DNA from: Abelmoschus esculentus
Lineage: Eukaryota; Streptophyta; Magnoliopsida; Malvales; Malvaceae
Assembly: GCA_035048815.1 (NCBI GenBank)
Contig: JAUCBN010000026.1
Span: 14,085,001-14,149,000 of the forward strand
Direction: 5' to 3'
Length of the DNA stretch: 64,000 bases
In this document: piece after piece, positions 11,153 to 22,904 of the stretch
How the letters are laid out: each line of letters opens with the position of its first letter
Position numbering within the stretch: the first letter of the stretch is position 1
Translations under genes and position numbers: made by a program
Notes under the pieces: generated by a model
The model's database searches: none
The model's input: the letters and a program-made list of their open reading frames with translations, nothing else
What the model was told of the DNA's origin: nothing

Positions 11153-11527
11153 ATGAGGTTGCTAACTCACAACATGTTGTCCTCAAACATCAAGGGGGTA
11201 ACCAATGGCTTCCCTCTTAGAATCGAAGCGGAGAAAGTGGTGGAGAAGCAAGTCGAAATCAATCACGATTTCCTCAGGAACATCTTCCCCAAGATCCAAT
11301 GGAAAGCCTTCTCCGATGCTTCCAGGATCATTGGCTACGACGAGCTTCCCGAGGAGGCACCTGAGCCGTCGATGCTGGACTCGGACCCTGACTTCTTGAG
11401 AAAGTTCCACCACGCCCTGTTGGAACTTCATCTGGAGGAGGGTGCTCTTGTTTGCCCCGAGACAGGCAGGAAGTTTCCGGTTATTAAGGGAATCCCCAAT
11501 ATGCTTCTCCAGGAGGATGAGGTTTAA
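11153..11527 (+). CDS. TRM112-like multifunctional methyltransferase activator
   Basis: Intronless frame of 124 residues, the usual size for this family (Arabidopsis SMO2 is a plant member). The N-terminus MRLLTHNMLSSN and the C-terminal block CPETGRKFPVIKGIPNML are hallmarks of Trm112. The protein is the obligate partner that stabilises several SAM-dependent methyltransferases: Trm9 and Trm11 for tRNA, Mtq2 for release factor eRF1, and Bud23 for 18S rRNA. It acts in cytosol and nucleus and supports translation and cell division. Only one Cys remains of the yeast zinc-binding set, as I recall for animal and plant homologues, so this is not a defect. The ATG follows a purine-rich leader directly. 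The antisense frame over the same bases is a shadow. Confidence 0.95.
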   Translation: MRLLTHNMLSSNIKGVTNGFPLRIEAEKVVEKQVEINHDFLRNIFPKIQWKAFSDASRIIGYDELPEEAPEPSMLDSDPDFLRKFHHALLELHLEEGALVCPETGRKFPVIKGIPNMLLQEDEV

Positions 11528-12089
11528 GCAGATGGTGGCTCCGCCGTTGACCATCACGTTATTTTAATTGGGGTTTGTTCTCTTCTCTCTTTCTCTTTTT
11601 CTGGTCTTTGTTTGAGTATCAAATGGTGTTGTTTTCATAATCATATTATAAAAATATGTATTTAGATTCGGTTATTAAAATTAGTCTACAATCTATGGTC
11701 ACTCCCTTGACCCATGTGGGATTCAAAGGCTATCAACAGTCAACATAACCACATAAATATCATGTTTGTTTAAATATGTAATTAATAACTGCAGTACTTA
11801 TGTCTTGCTAATTGTCTGTAATATATTTATATTTTATTATTTCATATGTAAAAATAAAAAAAGAATGTTTATTTTTCTGTCGAAGAACTAATAATTTAGC
11901 TTGAATGTATGTTGATCCATATTTGGGTGAATTTGGAAAAAAACTGACAACTTTGAAAAAGATTTAAAGGGCATATGCTCTGTTCACGGTCATCGCACTG
12001 ATCGTTGACTAATCATCCGTAATCTTAAGCAATGAGACTTGTTTGTCTCATTTTTTTTAATAAATTATTATTTTTCTAAATATAATTAT
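11528..12089. other. 3' UTR of TRM112-like gene and spacer
   Basis: Probable 3' UTR to about 11660, then AT-rich spacer with no recognised feature. Confidence 0.45.
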
Positions 12090-12187
12090 AGTGAATGGGT
12101 AGTTATTAATTTAGGTGGTTATTAAAGATAAATGGTTATGATTGTTTGAATCATGAATAACGTGTGAACATAATTCACCTAATATTT
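12090..12187. mobile_element. MITE family F, partial copy 3
   Basis: GGGTAGTTATTAATTTAGGT, then ATAAATGGTTATGATTGTTT, then ATAATTCACCTAATATT. These match the right half of the copies at 2408 and 8410; the left half is missing or too diverged. Confidence 0.5.
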
Positions 12188-12303
12188 TCTCGGTTCGCAG
12201 GGGTACATTACCGTTGTTGGCATGTGATTTAGATTTGGAAGTTATGACTTCCTTAGAAAATGACGATAAGAGTTCACAAATACTAATAAACTCGTTTGAC
12301 GGA

Positions 12304-12815
12304 TAAATTATGAGAAAATTTACATGGATATTGATAGGAAAAAGAATTTTTAAAATATTGATGATGGAAAATTATTTTTCAAAATACTAAAGATTAAACA
12401 GTGGATTGAAAGTCGGATTTATTATCTTTGACTTTGAACAATAAAAAGCTTGAAGATCACATGAAGATACCAAAGTTGGTATTTCTTAAACCCGTCTTTA
12501 ACCTTTTACTGTTCAAAATTGGCATCTCTTGAACTTGTCTTTAACTTTTTTATTGTTCAAAATCGATATCTCTTAAACTCGTCTTCAACTTTTTTACCGT
12601 TCAAAATGGACATCTCTTAAACTCGTCTTCAACCTTTATACTGTTCAAAATTGATATCTCTTGGAATCGTCTTCAAACTTTTATTGTTTAAAATTGACAT
12701 CTCTTAAACTCCTCTACAATTCATTGTTTAATTTTCAGTATTTTAAAAAACAATTTCTCATTATCAATATTTTACGAATTTTTTTTCTATCATATAAGTT
12801 TTCTATAAATTAGGT
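12304..12815. repeat. Fold-back element with a 44-bp tandem repeat core
   Basis: Arms of about 100 bp (12304-12407 and about 12718-12812) are reverse complements. For example TTTTAAAATATTGATGATGG pairs with the right-arm CATTATCAATATTTTACG, and AAAATACTAAAGATTAAACA pairs with TGTTTAATTTTCAGTATTTT. Between them, about 12475-12710 holds five to six copies of a 44-bp unit built around GTTCAAAATTGACATCTCTT and AAACTCGTCTTCAAC. There is no coding frame. Confidence 0.75.
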
Positions 12816-13089
12816 ATTGTGGGTACATAATTCTAAATGAACTTTAAGAAGAAAATCTTTACCTTCAATGAACATTTTATTTTTAAAATTGCACCAAAGA
12901 GACTACCAGTATGGTCGGGATTGACACAGTCAAACCGATCGACTCTCAAAGATTTTATTTTCTCCAATTTTTATTATTAAATAATTATAATAAAAAAATA
13001 TTAAAATTTAATTATAATATTAGATAAATATCTGTGTTTTGGGTCATAAATAACAATAAATAATAATAATAATGTTAATTATAGTTTTT

Positions 13090-13660
13090 TCCTCTCTAAT
13101 TTATACATTTCAAATAGTTATAGTTTAATTTTTCTTAGAGTTATTATTAAGGTTTCAAATTTTTTTAATACTTTTTATTTGAGGCCAATTTTTTTAATAT
13201 TTATCATATAACTTTAATTTTTATCAATATTTATTATTATAAACTTAGTATTAGTATTTTTTAATATTTATTACTAAAAGTTTATTTTTTTCAATAATTT
13301 TATTCGAGGCATATTTTTTATATTTGTTATTAGTAATATATTTTTAAAATTTATTTTGTTCGATTATTTGGGTTCAATTTTTAATACTTGTTATTTAAGG
13401 TTTAATTTTTTAATATTTTATTATTTGGGTTACTCTTCAATTCAAATTTTAAATATTTGTTGTTAACGATTTAAAATTTTAATATATGTTATTTGATGTT
13501 TATTTTTCAAATATTTATTATTTAAGGCCTAATTTTTCAATGTTTGTTATTAGAAATTTATTTTTCTTAATATTTATTATCCTAAACTTATTTTTAAAAT
13601 TGAAAATATTTGGGCATTAATTGTTTCAATTTTTTTATACTTATTGTTAGAAGTGTAGCG
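13090..13660. repeat. T-rich degenerate tandem repeat
   Basis: Irregular repetition of a core like TTTTTAATATTTATTATTAG followed by a GG/AAGG step, about every 35-60 bp. The same motif recurs at about 59220-59410. No coding potential. Confidence 0.5.
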
Positions 13661-13679
13661 ACACTTATAAAGTTCTTAA

Positions 13680-15560
13680 AATAATATGGGTGTAGTAAAA
13701 AAAGGGAAAGGGGTCACTAGTGGAATTGAAATTAGGGTTTGAAAAGTGAAATTTAGGGATTTAGATATGAAATAAATTTTTGAGGAAATTTAGAAAATTA
13801 GGATTTGAAAATTAAAAATTAGGTTTTAAAATTGTGTACAAAAATTGGGAATTTTGAAATGTTTGAAAGAAATTTGAAATCTAGGGTTCTTTTAAAAAAT
13901 AGAAATTGGAAAGTAAAATTTAGGGATTTGAGACTAAAAAAAAGAAATTTTAGATTGAAAAGGGAAATTTTGAAATTAGGGATTTTAAAAAAAAGGTTGG
14001 AGTTGTCACCGGCCACTTCGGTAGGCCAAACACCGTAAAAACCAGATATTTAAAATGATTTGGGTTCGAGAGTCGGTTACGGTTAAAAACGGATTTAGGG
14101 TTTAAAACCATCCAAAATTGGTACCTTTATCAAATTACCGTTTAATTAATTTTGAATTTTCCGGATTAAAGTGACATTTAAATTAACATTTGTTTAAAGA
14201 TTTGAATCAATTTTATTTTTATCGTGTCTTTATTTGGAGGCAACGTATACACCGCGATCAATGCGTTGGAACACGGGCCCATTACGACCGAATAAATACG
14301 TATTTATTAAGATTCATTAATTACGGGGAAAAAGTGGCTTTGAGCAAAAACAAGTTACAAGGTAAAAGCATATATGAACAATATATATACAAATATAACT
14401 ACAACAAATGTAAAGCATGAAGTAAAAGACAAAATATGTACAAAACATGGTAACATGCAGATAAAGTGCATAAATAAAGCATGCATAACATAAATACACA
14501 TGATATTAGAAACAAAGAGACATAACACCATAATAAAATAATATAAATATACATAAATATTATCTCTTCCATAACCCTAACAAAGCATATGAACTAAACC
14601 AATAACATGACATATATATAAAAAGCTACTAACAATATTAAAAAAATAAATAAGTATCATAAGTAAAAACCTACATGAACACCTAAGAAAATTAGGTAAC
14701 ACATGATAACAAAGATTAAAATAAATAGAATCAACAAAACAAACGAATAACATATATAAATAAACAAAACAAAAAACATATAATAAATAATGTAAATAAA
14801 CAATAAAATACCAATAAAAACATTCACATTTTCATTGAACCATAAGAATGGATTACATAATATATCAAAAGGAAAAGAAATATACCCAAATATGCTCGAT
14901 CAATCAATAATTGTGTATGGTGGTTAGAGAGCTTAGAACCTCGGATAAGGGTTCGGTTTTAGAACCTTACTTCCGTGAGAATAAATGTTGTGATTTTGAA
15001 TTTGAAATTGAATTTTCAAATCAAAATCAATCACAATAAAGGAGAAAAAATGGGAAAGAAAATGAAAATGGGAAAAATGGAAATGAAGAAGGGTGTGTGG
15101 AAAAAATGGTTAGGTGATCCCTTTATTTTTAGGGTAAATATCATATATGTAGTTAGGGTAAAGGGTAACATATGGGAATAAAATAGGTTTAGGTTTTAAT
15201 GTATAAGGTATCTATAATATGATGAAGGGTGTTTTAGGTCTATATAGCCCTTTAAAAATGAGAACCAATTAAAAACAAGACCTTGGGCACCAAGTAGTGA
15301 TTTTTATTATATTTTTTGATTTTTAATTATAAAACTATATATAATAGGTCAAATTTATTTATGGTTTGGGCTTATAAAAGTAGGCTTTAATAAAAGGCTT
15401 TTATTTATATCATATACTTATATATATTTTTTTTGAATTTTTGATTTTAATTAAGAGATAATAATGATAATAATTATAATAAAGTAAGTGACAAAATTAG
15501 GGTAGGTTAAGATGATTTGAGTATTAAGATGGGATGTGGATAGATTTATTTCGAGCATAA
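13680..15560. other. Possible LTR-retrotransposon-derived block
   Basis: A strand-asymmetric block: G/A-rich to about 14000, then a less AT-rich part (about 14000-14330, with GGGTTCGAGAGTCGGTTACG and AACACGGGCCCATTACGACC), then an A-rich, G-poor stretch to about 14900, then G/A-rich again. The middle reminds me of Ty3-gypsy LTR or leader sequence of cotton-like plants, but no paired LTR, primer-binding site or protein domain could be shown. Short frames here are not credited. Confidence 0.3.
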
Positions 15561-15656
15561 ACCCGGATAAAATTAATGATTACAAGAAGCTTATTTTTTT
15601 AATTCATCTTGAATCTCAAAAATCTCTAAACTGGACACGAGTATAGTCGGTTGATG

Positions 15657-16131
15657 TAAGGGTAAGCAAAATCAACTCGACTCGATGTAAAAATATTCGA
15701 TTTATCTTGAAATTTTATAAACTCGACTCAATTCAGAAAAAAAATTAAATAAATTTAAGTTGTAAAATGAAAATTTAAATAACTCGAATCTTTTAGTAAT
15801 TATAAGATTTAATTTAAGTTCGATACGAGTGCTTCAATTATTTATGATATACATATACTTATATATAAAATATGAAGAAATATTATCATATATAAAAAAA
15901 TATGAAGAAATATATCTATACATTTCTTATATAATTAGAGAAAGTCGTTTAAATTACAATCAAATCGTATTATAGCTCGATAAATAATTATAATTAAATT
16001 TTTATAAAATCTCAAAAACTCGACTCTCTTATATTCGACTCAAATAAAATTTAAATCGTAAAATATAATTTATCAACTCAAATAATTTAATATTTTTTAT
16101 TTAATTCGACTCGATCAAATGTTTACCCCTA
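15657..16131 (+). mobile_element. Repeat element, family B (ACTCGACTCGA repeats), copy 1
   Basis: It begins TAAGGGTAAGCAAAATCAAC and ends GATCAAATGTTTACCCCTA, which are inverted relatives of each other. Degenerate ACTCGACTCGA motifs sit at both ends; the middle has GATATACATATACTTATATA. The same layout recurs at 33928-34358 and 62973-63507. No convincing target-site duplication was seen at this copy. Confidence 0.6.
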
Positions 16132-16689
16132 AATCGATAGACTTTGATCCGATCAATATCCTATACCCCTTGGACTAGAGTTAGTCCCTGACTTGTCCCT
16201 TCTCCCGGTCAAAACATCCTCTTATGGAAAACATTTCTAAATTCTAATATTCGATTGGCCTCTTCAATAGAGAAAGAAGAATTTGCCCAATTGATATTCC
16301 AACATCTGTCATCTGCCAAAATAATAACGTCCAAATTTCAACCCTATCTGGAGGCTGGTGCTTATATTCATAGGGAATGACTTGGAGAACCATTTACGCG
16401 GAATATCTGAAGTATGCCTTCCAGATGACTCAAACTGGAACAGGAGAGTTTGACTTTCTTTGATACAGGAAGGGAAGTTAAGTGCAGTAGAAGACAGATC
16501 GTAAAGTTTTAGGTTTCATTACTAATTCTTCAGAATTTGTATAATCAATAAAATTTAACGAGTTTAACAAGTCAAATCGGATAATAAATTTTTTTAATAA
16601 ATAAAATTTAAATAGAATTTCGTAAAGTTTATCAAATATCAAGTTAAATTAAATATGAATATAATAACTTTTAAATCAAATATAAAAAA

Positions 16690-17640
16690 TTATATCATGA
16701 ACTTTATTTACCACGTCATCCAAGTAATTAGATTCGTTCATCTTTAAGTAACTACCTAATAACTATTCACTAGGGGTGTTCAAATCCGGGTACCCAAAGT
16801 ACCGGGTACCCGGACTTTCGGATAGTATAAAATTTGGCCTGTGTCCCGACCCGTATTTTTCGGGTACCCGGTTTTTTAAATTTTTTATAAAATTTAAATT
16901 TAATCTTTAAAAAATATACATAAAATTAAAAGTTTGAATTACATAATCTAACATCGAAATATAAAATTTTAAAGACCTAATTACATAATCTAAACATAAA
17001 TTTTAAAACCCAATTTACATAATCTAATTCGAAATAAAATATAAGTTCTAAATGAATTTTTAAAAAAATATTTTTAAAATATTTTTAATTAGTATAATTT
17101 ACTTTAATATATAAAAATTAATGATTTAAGTATTAAAGAATCTTAAGTTGATTTTCGTATTAGTTAATGCACGTACAAAAATAATACATATCTAAACGGG
17201 TAAAGTTCGAATTTTACCAACTCAAAAAACTAAATTTATACTTTTACTTACAATGAATCTTATTTTTCTTTTTTTACAATGAATCCCTAATTGTTTTTTA
17301 AAAATAATATTTGAGGGTTTAGGATTTAGAAATTGTGTTATTTGATTTGGGAATATAGTGAATATAAGTGTATTTTATTTAAATAATAGTTATATTTAAA
17401 ATAAAAAATTAAAAAAAATAGGAACCGGGTACCCAATTTTTTTTAAAATTTTTGACCCGGGCCCGACCCGAAAAATGACGGACCGGGTACCCGACCCAAT
17501 TTTTTTTTTTTGGAAAAATACCTGATTTTTTATGTTTGGGTAGTCGGGTCATTCAGGTCGGATATTTTTGAACACCCCTACTATTCGCTCACTAATTTCT
17601 CATTGAACACTTATTTATTTATGATTGATTTATCGGAGAA
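16690..17640. mobile_element. MITE family F copy (reverse) interrupted by an insertion
   Basis: The left part, about 16690-16770 (CGTTCATCTTTAAGTAACTA, CCTAATAACTATTCAC), is the reverse complement of the family F right half. After the insertion at 16771-17580 the F sequence resumes (CTATTCGCTCACTAATTTC). Confidence 0.5.
16771..17580. mobile_element. hAT-like element with CGGGTACCCG repeats
   Basis: Terminal inverted repeats are TAGGGGTGTTCAAA at 16771 and TTTGAACACCCCTA ending at 17580, with one or two mismatches. Flanking 8-mers are CTATTCAC and CTATTCGC (7 of 8 identical), a target-site duplication. Both ends carry repeated palindromic CGGGTACCCG and GACCCG motifs; the middle is AT-rich without a transposase. 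Confidence 0.75.
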
Positions 17641-18326
17641 ATATCATTTTTTTACTAAAGCTCGAAAAACATATTTTTTGAATAAATTATATATTTATTT
17701 TATAATGATTCATGTTCAGAATTCGTAATTTTTTTAAATAATATTTTTTATGTTCGAAATCGAATATTTTAAAAGAACAATATGTTTTTTAAGGTTCGAA
17801 CGCTGATCTGTTATTTTATCGTATCCTTTTTATGTAATAAGTACATCATACTTATTATAAAATTATATCCATTAAAATCGTTACTTGTTAGTTTCTGTGG
17901 TCAAATTTCTTTAACCTTTTATCCCCCACGCTCTCTCCTCGTTTCGAAATGTTCTTCCCCTCTTGAGTCTTGACTCCTCTACACCCACCCTCTCTCCCGA
18001 TACATTTTTTTATTCAATTGCTTCTGCAAACTAATAAAATCCCCCTTAGGAAGAAGACAAGGAAAAGGGTTTTTTTCAGATGTTTACCAGCAAGGCCATA
18101 CTTTGGCCTTTGAATTGATCCTTTTGGGGGTGATTCTTTAATACCCAATTCTTCTCTTTGCTGTATTTTTTTGTGGCTTTCAGGATTATAGTCTAAAGGG
18201 CTTTTCTTTAATGTTTTTGGTTTCTGCTGCTTCGAGCTTTGAATTTGGAAACCAGGTGACCTAGAATTTGATTCTGAAGGGAAATTAGTTAGGCAAATTG
18301 GAGGCTTTGTATACATTTATTTTTCT
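17641..18326. promoter_or_regulatory. Promoter and 5' leader of the PP2C gene
   Basis: AT-rich to about 17910, then a pyrimidine-rich stretch (CCCACGCTCTCTCCTCG, CACCCTCTCTCCCG), typical of a plant 5' UTR start, and a leader up to the ATG at 18327. No TATA box is confidently placed. Confidence 0.4.
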
Positions 18327-20669
18327 ATGGATCGGTTGTGCTGCTTTAGTTCATCTCAGGTAAATCATGTCTCTAATTTTAAGGTTTTTCATTATGATCT
18401 CATATTTTGGGGTAAATAATACTTAATTAATTGTGACGAACCTTTGATTTTGTGGCTAATTTTGAGGTTTCTTTAATTGATTTCAATGGTTTTCTTGTGT
18501 GAACTAATTGGGAGTTATGAATTTAGTTGTTGGAAAGGTTCTACAGTGATTAGAATTGTTTAACTCCGCTGCTTAAGGAGAAGAGTTGTCCATTCATGTT
18601 AGGTTTGTTTTGGGGTTACAAGTATTTTTCATAGGTTGTTCATAATAAAGAGATTTGCAGCATTGGATTTTTTTCAACTGTAAGATAATATTGTTGAACC
18701 CCTTTTTAGTAGGATTAAAAGGAAAAGAATGTTTCGAACTTGCTAAATCGTTGCTTTGAATGAGTTAAAAACTTTGGTGGTTAGTGCAACAAGTTTGATG
18801 TTTATGAAAACCGGATTAGTACGAGGTTGATTTTATTTTCCATTAAGCAATGTGGCTATGTGTGGTTCACAATGAGATTTAGGGTCCATTGGCGCTGCTT
18901 CTCCACCTAGCTTTTGGAGAAGTTTCACCGAACACCCAACTTTTAGCCCTCATCACCCAGCTTTTATACCATTTTTTGTTTTAAAGGCAGTTTTTGGGGA
19001 AGCGGAAAATTCCAGCTTCTCCCCAACAGCTGCTTCTCAACCCAAACCAAGGGTTTGGCAGCGGAGCCTTATTGTACTTATTTTAACTTTTCAGCTTGGA
19101 GAAGGGCGTCCGTATTCAAGTTTGGGTAAGGGGAAAAGCCGAGAGGGTATGATAAAGTTTGGTTTCAGCCTAGTAAGAGGGAAAGCTAATCATCCTATGG
19201 AGGATTATCATGTCGCTAAGTTCATGCAGATTCGTGAGCACGAGTTAGGGCTTTTCGCTATATACGATGGTCATTTGGGAGATAGTATACCTGCCTACCT
19301 ACAGAAGCATTTGTTTGCCAATATCCTAAAGGAGGTGGGATGTGCCATATCATTTTTAAAGGAGCAATTACATGGTTTGGTTTATTATTTTTAAGCCACT
19401 ATATGCTCACATTTTTTTTCACTAATGTAGGAAGAGTTTTGGGTTGACCCCTCCAGAGCCATCTTCAAAGCTTACGAGAAAACAGACCAAGCAATTCTTT
19501 CGCATAGCTCAGACCTGGGTCGTGGTGGATCCACTGCTGTAACTGCAATATTGATAAATGGAATAAGGCTGTGGGTGGCAAATGTTGGAGATTCACGTGC
19601 AGTTCTTTCAAGAGGGGGTCAGGCAATACAGATGACCACAGATCATGAGCCTAACACTGAACGAGGTAGCATTGAGAACAGAGGTGGATTCGTCTCAAAT
19701 TTGCCAGGTCTTTTACTGCAGCCAATTTTAGAAGTTAATTATTTGAGCTCATGCGCATCTAGTAATATATGTTGATAACTCAACAAATTTTTTTGGCCAG
19801 ACAGTTGAGTAGTCAAACCTGTGATTATTTTCAAAGTATTTTTGCTGCTTCTAATTCATAACACTTTTGTGTAGGAAGTTCTTAGAATAACTTATTATCA
19901 ACTTTACTATGCACTAGCTTCCTGTTCTTGGCAGTTCCTGATAAGCAAAGGATTGTCTCCTAAGGCATGTCTTTGTACATGCTGAAGACACCAAGAAAGA
20001 AGTCAAGGCCTTAAAACATAAGTTCTATTCATTCTAAGACGTTAAGGTTTCTACAATTGAGTGATATTCAAGTCAAGGCTTAATAAGAATAGATATCTCA
20101 CCAACCGAGAAATTTGCAGTTTTTTGAGTAATTATATTCTAATATCATTTATTAGCTCTCATATGCTTTGACATATTCTTGTTAAGTGAGAGAAAAAAGG
20201 CGGGGGAGGGTGGCCTGATGTAGGTGAGATTGTTAAATTTGCTGTTTTTGTATTCTATCATATCAGGAGATGTCCCTAGAGTTAATGGACAACTGGCAGT
20301 TTCACGTGCTTTCGGAGATAAGAGCCTGAAATCGCATCTGCGATCAGATCCGGACATTCAAAATACCGATGTAGATAACGACACGGATCTTTTAATCCTT
20401 GCAAGTGATGGTCTTTGGAAGGTAAAACCTTTTGCTTTGACGACATCTTATCATGAATAATCACTCGTCTCAGGATGCACTGCACATAGTTCTCTAGGAT
20501 TTATATTTTCCTTTCCACATGCTTAATCCAGGTGATGAACAATCAAGAGGCTGTTGATATTGCAAGAAAGGTTAAAGACCCCCTGAAGGCTGCAAAACAA
20601 CTCATTGCCGAAGCGGTTCAAAGAGACAGTAAAGACGACATATCCTGCGTCGTTGTTAGGTTTAGGTGA
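18327..20669 (+). CDS. Protein phosphatase 2C (PPM family)
   Basis: Five exons join in frame: 18327-18359, 19095-19334, 19431-19707, 20267-20421 and 20532-20669, giving 280 residues, normal for the small cytosolic plant PP2Cs (about 282). Exon 1 is only 11 codons (MDRLCCFSSSQ). Metal-binding and catalytic motifs are present: MEDYHV, the YDGHLG box, GGSTAVTA, ANVGDSRAVL, VSRAFGD, LASDGLWK and the final SKDDISCVVVRF. These enzymes are Mn/Mg-dependent Ser/Thr phosphatases. The closest type I recognise is Arabidopsis PP2Cs with the same KANHPMEDYHVAKF opening, not the ABA co-receptor clade. All junctions are GT-AG. Intron 1 (735 bp) carries a possible MITE. The 3' UTR extends to about 20990. Confidence 0.93.
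18880..19066. mobile_element. Possible MITE inside PP2C intron 1
   Basis: A GC-richer island in the intron with repeated GCTTCTCC and GGAGAAG motifs (GCTGCTTCTCCACCTAGCTT on one side, CAGCTGCTTCTCAACCC on the other). It resembles the short hAT-type MITEs common in plant introns. The ends are not clean and no target duplication was proven. Confidence 0.35.
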
Positions 20670-22904
20670 TAGAATTGTTTATAGACGATAGATCATATTG
20701 CTCTCCCGTTGCAGCATATACCTGAAATAAGAGTTTGTTTACAGAAGATGTCAATTTATGGATTAAACCAACATGACAATACATACCTGCTTGGGGTTAT
20801 CCTTCGAGTTCTATGGGGGTTTGAGGATTGCAGTTTACAAGATTAGTGAGAGAACCAAAAATCTAGGCTTCACTCCCATGTAAATTCGTTTTATCATTTA
20901 GGTTCAGATGTTTGGTATTGTTTGATTTCTTTATGAGGGTGATTAGAAATTGAGCTGTACATTGTTATGTTGTGGATAGCTGAAGATGGCTTTGATTGAG
21001 ACTTGACTCGACTCGACTCACACAATTTAAAGAAATATTAACAAAGACATCAATTTTTTCGAGGTGTGATTAGATTACATGAAAGTGACTTATTTTAATA
21101 AAATATTTTATTTTATTAAAATAATAATTTTAATCAATGAAAATAAAAAAAATGAATTTGAAAGTCGGTTAAACTTGAAAACTTTGAGTTCCCTTGCGTT
21201 CAAAAATTAATATATAGTCGGTTATAGATTATCTTAATGTTAAATTTGTAAGTTAAAAGTTACATTATTATTCATTTATGAATATGATTTTATTATGATC
21301 ACCATTATCGCTTCTAATACTAACCTAATTTACCCTATTTAATGGAATATTATATTACAATTTATATGTATGATATAAATTAAATGTGGCATAGAGAGAG
21401 TTACTAAATTAAGGATTAAAGTTCTCTCTTATTTTTCTAAACTAATTACTATTAACCTAATTAAATAAATATCAGTCTAAGTGAATTTTACATAAAGGTT
21501 AAGTTTGTTTAAGTGTCAATTTATTATAAAAAACTAAGTTTAGGTTAAAGAGTACTAAACTACACTAAAAGAAAACTAATCTAAAAGGTTTAAAATCAAA
21601 CTGAGGCCTAGATTACAGAAATCCTAACCCTAAAGTTTTAAACTGATCTAAAGAGTTAAATGAAATTCATTGCAATTTTAAGATTTTTTTTTTTGAAAAA
21701 AATAAATTAAATTAATAAGATAATATAAAATATATAAATTTAAATTATATAAAATTAAATATGTACAAGAAAATAAACAAACAATTAAGAAAAGAGATTA
21801 CACTTTTTTTAAAAACAAGTTTTAAGAAATTAAATATAATGTATAAAACTGATCAAAAAGGGACAATGATTCAAAATGGTGGACCAACTGATTATAATAC
21901 TAAATAAAGGGAGTAGAATAATGATAAAACCAAAAAGAAATCAAATTGGTTCTGAAACGGTGGCTAAACTGAAAAGCAAAAAAAAGCTGTAGACCAAACT
22001 TAAAGCAATTTAAAGAACTTTATAATCTTCGGATCTAAATTACAATAAAATCGATTTCTAGGCTTAAATTGGTGATAAATATCACAAAAAGAGAGGACCA
22101 AATTAAAAAAAATTAAAAACTGAATGGTTGGCGGAGAGAAAAAAAAAAGGCAGAGGGATTTAATGATCCCAATTATCTTTGTTTTTAATTTTAAAATACA
22201 TAGGAATAAAATTTAATTTCATAAACTCCCGCTCATTCTTTTTTAAAGAGATCAAATTAACCCCATTTATTTTCCTCTCATTTTTCTAAAATGTATTGTT
22301 TTAAATAAATTATTTTAAAATATAAATATTTCAAATAAATTTATTAATTAAAAATATTTTTCCAGTTAAAATTCTAGCAAATATAGTTAAAATGTTCTAG
22401 AATATATCACAAAATTTTTAGTTCAAATTACACACAACAAATAGATAAAGAATTTAATTCATATTTGATAATATATATATTTTTTTATATTTTGATTCAA
22501 ATAAAATGCATTAAAATTATCAAAAATAGAAGTAAAATTATAAAAATAACCAAACACTGCCTTCGTAACATTATATTACTGACTCAAACTAGTCCTCTCA
22601 TTCAAAGAAAGAATATGGATGGCTTTGTTGACCCTGTCTTCAGAATGTTGAGACCAGAGCCAAAGAAAGGGGGGAAGCTAACCACGCATGGAAAACAGAA
22701 GCTAGGACAACAAAAAACTGAAACACAATAAGAGAACAACAGATTCAAGCGTGTTTAAACACCAGAGACTGCGGAGTAACGGTATGCAAGCCATACGTCG
22801 CAAATTTGGGTATTACGATTTACGACCTGAAAAGAGGACACTCTTACAGCAAACCCTTTTTGTATCACGATAAACCAGTCTTAAAAGAATTCACCTCCAT
22901 CGGA
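20670..22904. other. Convergent 3' flanks and AT-rich spacer between PP2C and 14-3-3
   Basis: PP2C 3' UTR to about 20990; the probable 3' UTR of the opposing 14-3-3 gene is about 22560-22904, where composition is mixed. Between them is AT-rich spacer with A/G-rich runs (21400-22200) and no credible frame or repeat boundary. The short frame at 22465-22731 is a UTR artefact. Confidence 0.45.

Noticed and set aside
11183..11557. Minus-strand frame of 124 codons
   Set aside because: Antisense shadow of the TRM112-like gene, which has clear family hallmarks on the plus strand.
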